From Elysia chlorotica (lineage: Eukaryota > Mollusca > Gastropoda > Plakobranchidae), in NCBI GenBank assembly GCA_003991915.1, contig RQTK01000695.1:179331-243330 (forward strand): DNA of 64,000 nucleotides, read 5' to 3'. The notes under the pieces were generated by a model. That model was not told where the DNA came from, did no database searches, and worked only from the letters and a program-made list of their open reading frames with translations. Shown in pieces: positions 59,901 through 64,000 of the stretch. The first letter of the stretch is position 1, and the number at the start of each line of letters is the position of its first letter. A program made the position numbers and the translations under genes.

Positions 59901-61794
59901 CAAAGGCTTCATAGCTTTCAAGAAAAGGCCATATTATAAATCTAACAATTTTCAGTTTGGTTACAATAAATTATTCGAAGATTTACGAAGATATTTCAAC
60001 AATAAAGTCTTTGGATTTGTGGTTCCTATCTTTTTCTTCTTAACATTGTTGTCCATTATATTAAGACAGTTGTAAAGTTTTATTTAAATACTAGTTTTTA
60101 TACTCAACGTAGAATAAATAAACTGCAGTTTCACAGGCGATTTATTTCCACACTTTACATCAACTTTATTTATAAACTTTCAGATGAGATTTGTACCATT
60201 CTTCTGATCAGTCCAAGATACTGTATATTATTTATCCCAACTTTACTAGTAAATTAAATGAACATCAATATTTCATATGAAATTTGTATCCTGTTCTATA
60301 CAAAAATTCTAAGTATAATAGGAAATAATTATTTCAAGGATCTGCAGTCCTTTTGAGTAAAGTTATTATTAAATTGAAATATACCCAATCCGCTGTACAA
60401 TTAAAGGATAATTCCCATTCATATATTTTTCGGCCTCAAATGTTTTTGTTTTGTTTACACGTCTCTTCAACGAATATGTATATCATATTGAATCAGAGGA
60501 AACTTAACCCTCAGGAAACCTCTCTTCAAGTACCATTAGCTTCAAAAAGGAGAATTTAGCATTGTAAGTGTTATAAGTACATGTATGGCTATTTAACTGA
60601 AGAAGAGCTGAAAATTCATAAACTCTACAGTGTTAACAGGGTTTTGTTGTGTTGAAAAGTAAACATAGTCTGCAAGCATTAGTCGCATGCTTTGGATATA
60701 GTGCCATTTCAACATGAGAAGATTAATGTGTTTGTTTCATCTATTTCATGGTAAAATTAATAACAATTTATACTCGTCGATTTTTTCTTAACTGTTAATT
60801 TACACGTCTCTTCAGTGCATATGTATGTCATATTGAAAAAGAGGAAACTTCACTTCTCTCCAAGTATCATGAGCTTCAAAAAGATCAATTTAGCATTTCA
60901 TGTGCTATAAGTATGGCTATTTAACTGAAGAAGAGCTTAAAAGTCAGAAAACCCCACAGTGTGAACAGGGATTGCTCTTTGTAAAGGTAACTATAGTCTG
61001 CAAGCATTAGTCGCATGCTTTGCTTTAAAGATAGTGCCATTTTAAAATGAGAAGATTAATGTGTTTGTTTCATCTATTTCATGGTAAAATTAATAACAAT
61101 TTATACTCGTCGATTTTTTCTTAACTATATAAAACAATAGTTTTTTTTTAAAGAAGACTAAAAATGAGGCATGCCAGCTCCGACGAGAGAGACGATTTTA
61201 TTACATCAATTCCAAATAAATGTCCCCACAAAAATGCTTTATCTGTACAGTTATGTAAGTTATTCATTCTAAGGACTTTAAATAATGTAAGTTATTCATT
61301 CTAAGGACTTTGCATGCGTCGAAAATATACCACTTTTACTGTAGAATATCAGTGTGTTTGTTAAATCTATAAGTATCTATATCACTGTGAAGACAAACCA
61401 AAATTCACTATAGGAAGAAAATGGCTGTATTTGTACTACTAGCACAGGACAGAAGCATTTCTTTAATTTTGGGAACACTAACAAACATGCAAAAATGAGA
61501 TAGCCTTTTTCCTAACTGTCTGGCGATTTTACCACAACTCCAGCAAAACTTCCCTATAAATCCATCATAAAGCCACTCACCCCAGGGGAACCTAGGAGAC
61601 GTTAAACCCGGAGAGAGGGAGAGAATTCTCTCCCTCCCTCTATAGAGAACACTCACCCTGAGGAATTCCGCCGCCACCTGGCGCTTGCTGAGCGTCCCCT
61701 GGAACAAGAAGCGCCTGGCGAGGCTGAGTGCCTGGGCTATGGCCCCCAGCGTGCCGCTCTTGATGTGGCCCAGCTCCGCCATCAGGCTGTCCGC
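55843..61794 (-). CDS. DEG/ENaC-family channel copy 2, 3' half only (paralogue, tail to tail with copy 1)
   Basis: Exons on the minus strand: 61794-61657 (ADSLMAELGHIKSGTLGAI..., ends EFLR), 59624-59466 (DDIVKTQGTLKNFF...), 58856-58654, 58237-58146 (pre-TM2), 57355-57204 (pore, stop), then a second pre-TM2 exon 56906-56815 and a second pore exon 55988-55843. Lengths match copy 1 exactly for three exons (159, 92 and 146 bp) and nearly for a fourth (203 against 209). Part of 58856-58654 is almost identical to copy 1 over its last 45 codons (RRVVNNVDAQFTGALS...). The 5' exons with TM1 and the cysteine-rich domain are not in 61795-64000, so the gene continues past the right edge. Unlike copy 1, no in-frame stop interrupts the visible exons. 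The function is as for copy 1. Confidence 0.85.
55851..58530 (-). repeat. Tandem duplication of about 1.3 kb (two units) carrying the pore exons
   Basis: Unit at 55851-57222 and unit at 57223-58530 are collinear and highly similar across exons, introns, an internal SINE-like piece (56300-56490 and 57590-57790) and the stretch GGCCCGTAGGGGATACAATT (57016 and 58339). The junction lies inside the pore exon near the TQV codons. Small indels distinguish the introns, while the exons are better conserved. Confidence 0.9.
57204..58237 (-). CDS. Copy 2 C-terminal cassette 1: pre-TM2 exon and pore exon with a novel tail
   Basis: 58237-58146 encodes ENILHLNVFYKELSYEQI and AYDLFALLC. 57355-57204 encodes DIGGSMGLFVGASVITVFE, the rest of TM2, and LPKPKEDRSTQV followed by VNNI and TGA. 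The VNNI tail is read from sequence homologous to intron DNA in the other cassette, because the duplication breakpoint falls just after the shared ACACAAGTAG. The pore itself is intact. It is spliced first in transcript order, so it may be an alternative last exon. Confidence 0.85.
59110..59400 (-). mobile_element. SINE-A copy in copy 2 intron
   Basis: ATAGCAGGGATACCATAA, CTTGACACCGACCAAACCAG and CAATCGTGGGTTTTCAACC follow the SINE-A order on the minus strand. The piece GACGCTAAACAACCAACTC at 59374 is in the opposite orientation, so two fragments may be present. Confidence 0.5.
60447..61132. repeat. Tandem duplication of a ~340 bp unit in copy 2 intron
   Basis: 60447-60795 and 60796-61132 share ACACGTCTCTTCA, GGCTATTTAACTGAAGAAGA, GCAAGCATTAGTCGCATGCT and TTTATACTCGTCGATTTTTT in the same order. 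Confidence 0.88.
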
Positions 61795-61914
61795 CTGCAG
61801 GGAGATCATTTGGAGCTAGTGTGGGGGCAAGGAAAGGTCGCCGCCCCTTAGTTACAATAATTATACACAAGGCTGCATGCAATCCCAGTGGCCAAACACA
61901 ATTACACATGCAAA

Positions 61915-62029
61915 AAACAACAACAAAAAACAACAAACCCAACAACAACCAAAACGAAAACAAAGAAACAAAGAAAAACAACAACAAAAAGACCCACCCC
62001 ATCCATACAACAACAACAACAACAACAGC

Positions 62030-62081
<52 letters not shown>

Positions 62082-62102
62082 GCAACAACAACAACAAAAC
62101 AA
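61915..62102. repeat. (CAA)n microsatellite
   Basis: Pure CAA at about 62009-62093 with CAA-rich flanks, upstream of the first visible exon of copy 2. Confidence 0.95.
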
Positions 62103-62459
62103 CCCAAAATCGAAACAAAACAAACATGCCACGGGAAATAACATTATAAGAAAAACAACCACACCATTAAAAAAGGATAATAAGACGTAACGTTAGGATA
62201 ATAGTTACGAATTATGGACAATACAGCATGCTTTAAGTGCAAAATGATATGGTAACAGTAAACACCAAAAAAAGAAGTAAATTAAAAAAAATTACAAAAC
62301 CACATACCAATAGTTCTGTGATATATTAATTTTTTCTCTCTTTCCCATTAAAACCACAATGAACTTTTATCTGGATGTGCTGCTTCTTTCAATTCTATCG
62401 CCGCTGAAACGGTTGTAGTTGGGCTTTGCCATAGTAATACTAAAGGCTCTTTTTTTCCA

Positions 62460-62642
62460 AGCCTCGAATGCTAATTCAGTCGGGAAAAAAAGAATTTAAA
62501 ATATTTTTATCGGTCTAACACGGACCTTAGTTATAAAGTTAACGTTAACGTCCAAGCCTCGAATGCTAATTCAGTCGGGAAAAAAAGAATTTAAAATATT
62601 TTTATCGGTCTAACACGGACCTAAGTTATAAAGTTAACGTGT
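62460..62642. repeat. 92-bp tandem duplication
   Basis: CCAAGCCTCGAATGCTAATT starts at 62459 and again at 62551. The units are near identical through ATCGGTCTAACACGGACCT to GTTATAAAGTTAACGT, suggesting a recent event. Confidence 0.92.
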
Positions 62643-64000
62643 TCATTGAGACGATCGTTTTCTTCAGTAACAAAGCCTTAACGCTTAGATTAAAATCTTT
62701 GGCAAGCAAAAGCAAGAATTCAAGGAGTTGAAGTCAATTCGATTGTATAATTTACGTACCAAACAGTTTTTTTTAATGGTAATGCACGCTTTTGTATAAG
62801 CCCTAAGGCAAGGGAGAGCATATTTTTTTTTGGATCAAAATATTGTTTCTATCATTGTATTCTCCTCTTCGGAACTATCTAATAATTGTGTATCTCTAAG
62901 AATTCAAAGGACTGGGAGAGAATGTCACTATGACAAAGAACAAAGAAAAAATTATAACCTTTCACGAAATCTAGTTTGAAAAAATTGTCTACCTTTTACA
63001 AGAATGTGGTATAGTGATCTAAGAGAGATACTCCGACTGCATGTAAGTATACAATAATATTTGAAGTGCTTTGATAAACTTTGGGTCTTACATTTGACGC
63101 AAAAACCTCAAATTAAATTTACTTAATAGTGACACAACCTTGTATGTAACAGTTGCATTTCGAATAAATAACCAGTCAAATGGTTTTCAAGGCACTGACA
63201 AAATTAATATATTTAATAAAAAGGGAAGTATGTGCAAATCAATATAAAGCGCTGCAACATATAAATAAGAAAATGTATTAAATTAATGACATTCGGTCAT
63301 AGTAAAAACTACAGATGTGTTTTATGGTCATTACCTTGAAGCTATTCTAAAGATTCTATAAACACTTACAAAACTGGAAAAATTATTTACACGAATCCGG
63401 TAATTTATTTTTTATTTTCCATTTTAAACCTTTAACAAATTGTTATATCATATTTTGCTTTTCAATTTTCTTTCAATATTTAAAAAGGAGCGCTTTTATG
63501 AAACAATGAAATAGCCGAAGTTTTTTTTTTAAGATTGAATGTTAAACATGTTAGAGAAAATCAATGAATATGCTTAAAAGAGATCAGACTATGAACGTTG
63601 GTGATCAAAATGTGAGCTATTGAAGCAACAACAAAAAGAGCAATGCAACAAAAAATGTTCAAAATATATACGTGTTTAACTGTTAAAAAGAGATGTGGTT
63701 TAAAAATTATAAAGAAATTACACCATGACCTTCTCTTTTCTATACACATACAACATTGATCTGAAATGCTATTTGCATTACCAATTCGGATTGCCATTAG
63801 ACTTTTCTTCCTCGAATTTTAAAAACACAATATTACCCCAACTATAGCAGCATTTAACTTTATAAGCTAAACATAAATATAAAAAAAGAAGGAAGCCCGA
63901 AAAGTTCTCTTATTACAGAATAGTAAGGACATCTTTTAACTCAGACATGCTCTTCAGTAAATGTTTTTTTTATACATATAAATAATTTAAAATTATAATA
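62643..64000. other. Right edge: probable intron of channel copy 2, nothing recognised
   Basis: AT-rich. Exons corresponding to copy 1 exons 1-12 are not found here, so copy 2's upstream part must lie beyond the window. Confidence 0.5.

Overview
The window looks like AT-rich nuclear DNA from an invertebrate animal, most probably a mollusc and perhaps a gastropod. The evidence is spliced genes with small exons and GT-AG introns, a degenerin/ENaC channel of metazoan type, a CGRRF1-like RING gene, abundant CAA, CT/GA and CTA microsatellites, and many tRNA-derived SINE-like copies. No taxon marker is present, so the placement is inference. Three assembly gaps (N runs) lie at 15782-15845, 28336-28349 and 46113-46301.

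Layout. 1-21869 has no gene I can recognise. It holds microsatellites, SINE-like repeats, LINE-type 3' tails, a repeat family in both orientations around 12.4-13.5 kb, and one GC-rich promoter-like island near 9.6-9.9 kb. 21870-26487 (minus strand) is a complete six-exon CGRRF1-like gene, an ER-membrane RING E3 ligase; every splice phase joins to give 465 codons. Its likely promoter and non-coding first exon lie near 27.7 kb, followed by a ~585 bp tandem duplication (27751-28943).

30326-49615 (plus strand) is a DEG/ENaC channel gene of about 17 exons. It has the HG gating motif, TM1, the cysteine-rich ectodomain and a pore-forming TM2. Between the last cysteine-rich strand and the pre-TM2 strand it carries about 350 extra residues of helical, N-glycosylation-sequon-bearing sequence over seven exons, which I do not know from standard channels of this family. 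The frame has an in-frame TGA at the end of exon 12, next to an assembly gap, so this copy is either broken there or misassembled.

55843-61794 (minus strand) is the 3' half of a paralogous channel gene facing the first one tail to tail; its 5' part runs off the right edge. It contains the same helical insert exons with near-identical exon lengths, and its last two exons (pre-TM2 and pore) are tandemly duplicated, giving two alternative C-terminal cassettes.

The most unusual theme is that the channel locus repeatedly shows local tandem duplications that include splice sites. There is a 39-bp array copying the end and 5' splice site of exon 5 nine times, a 42-bp array copying the 5' splice site of exon 8, a ~540 bp duplication of intron 9 with its 3' splice region, short tandem repeats carrying splice-like CAG motifs in introns 2 and 14, and the duplicated pore-exon cassette in the second copy.
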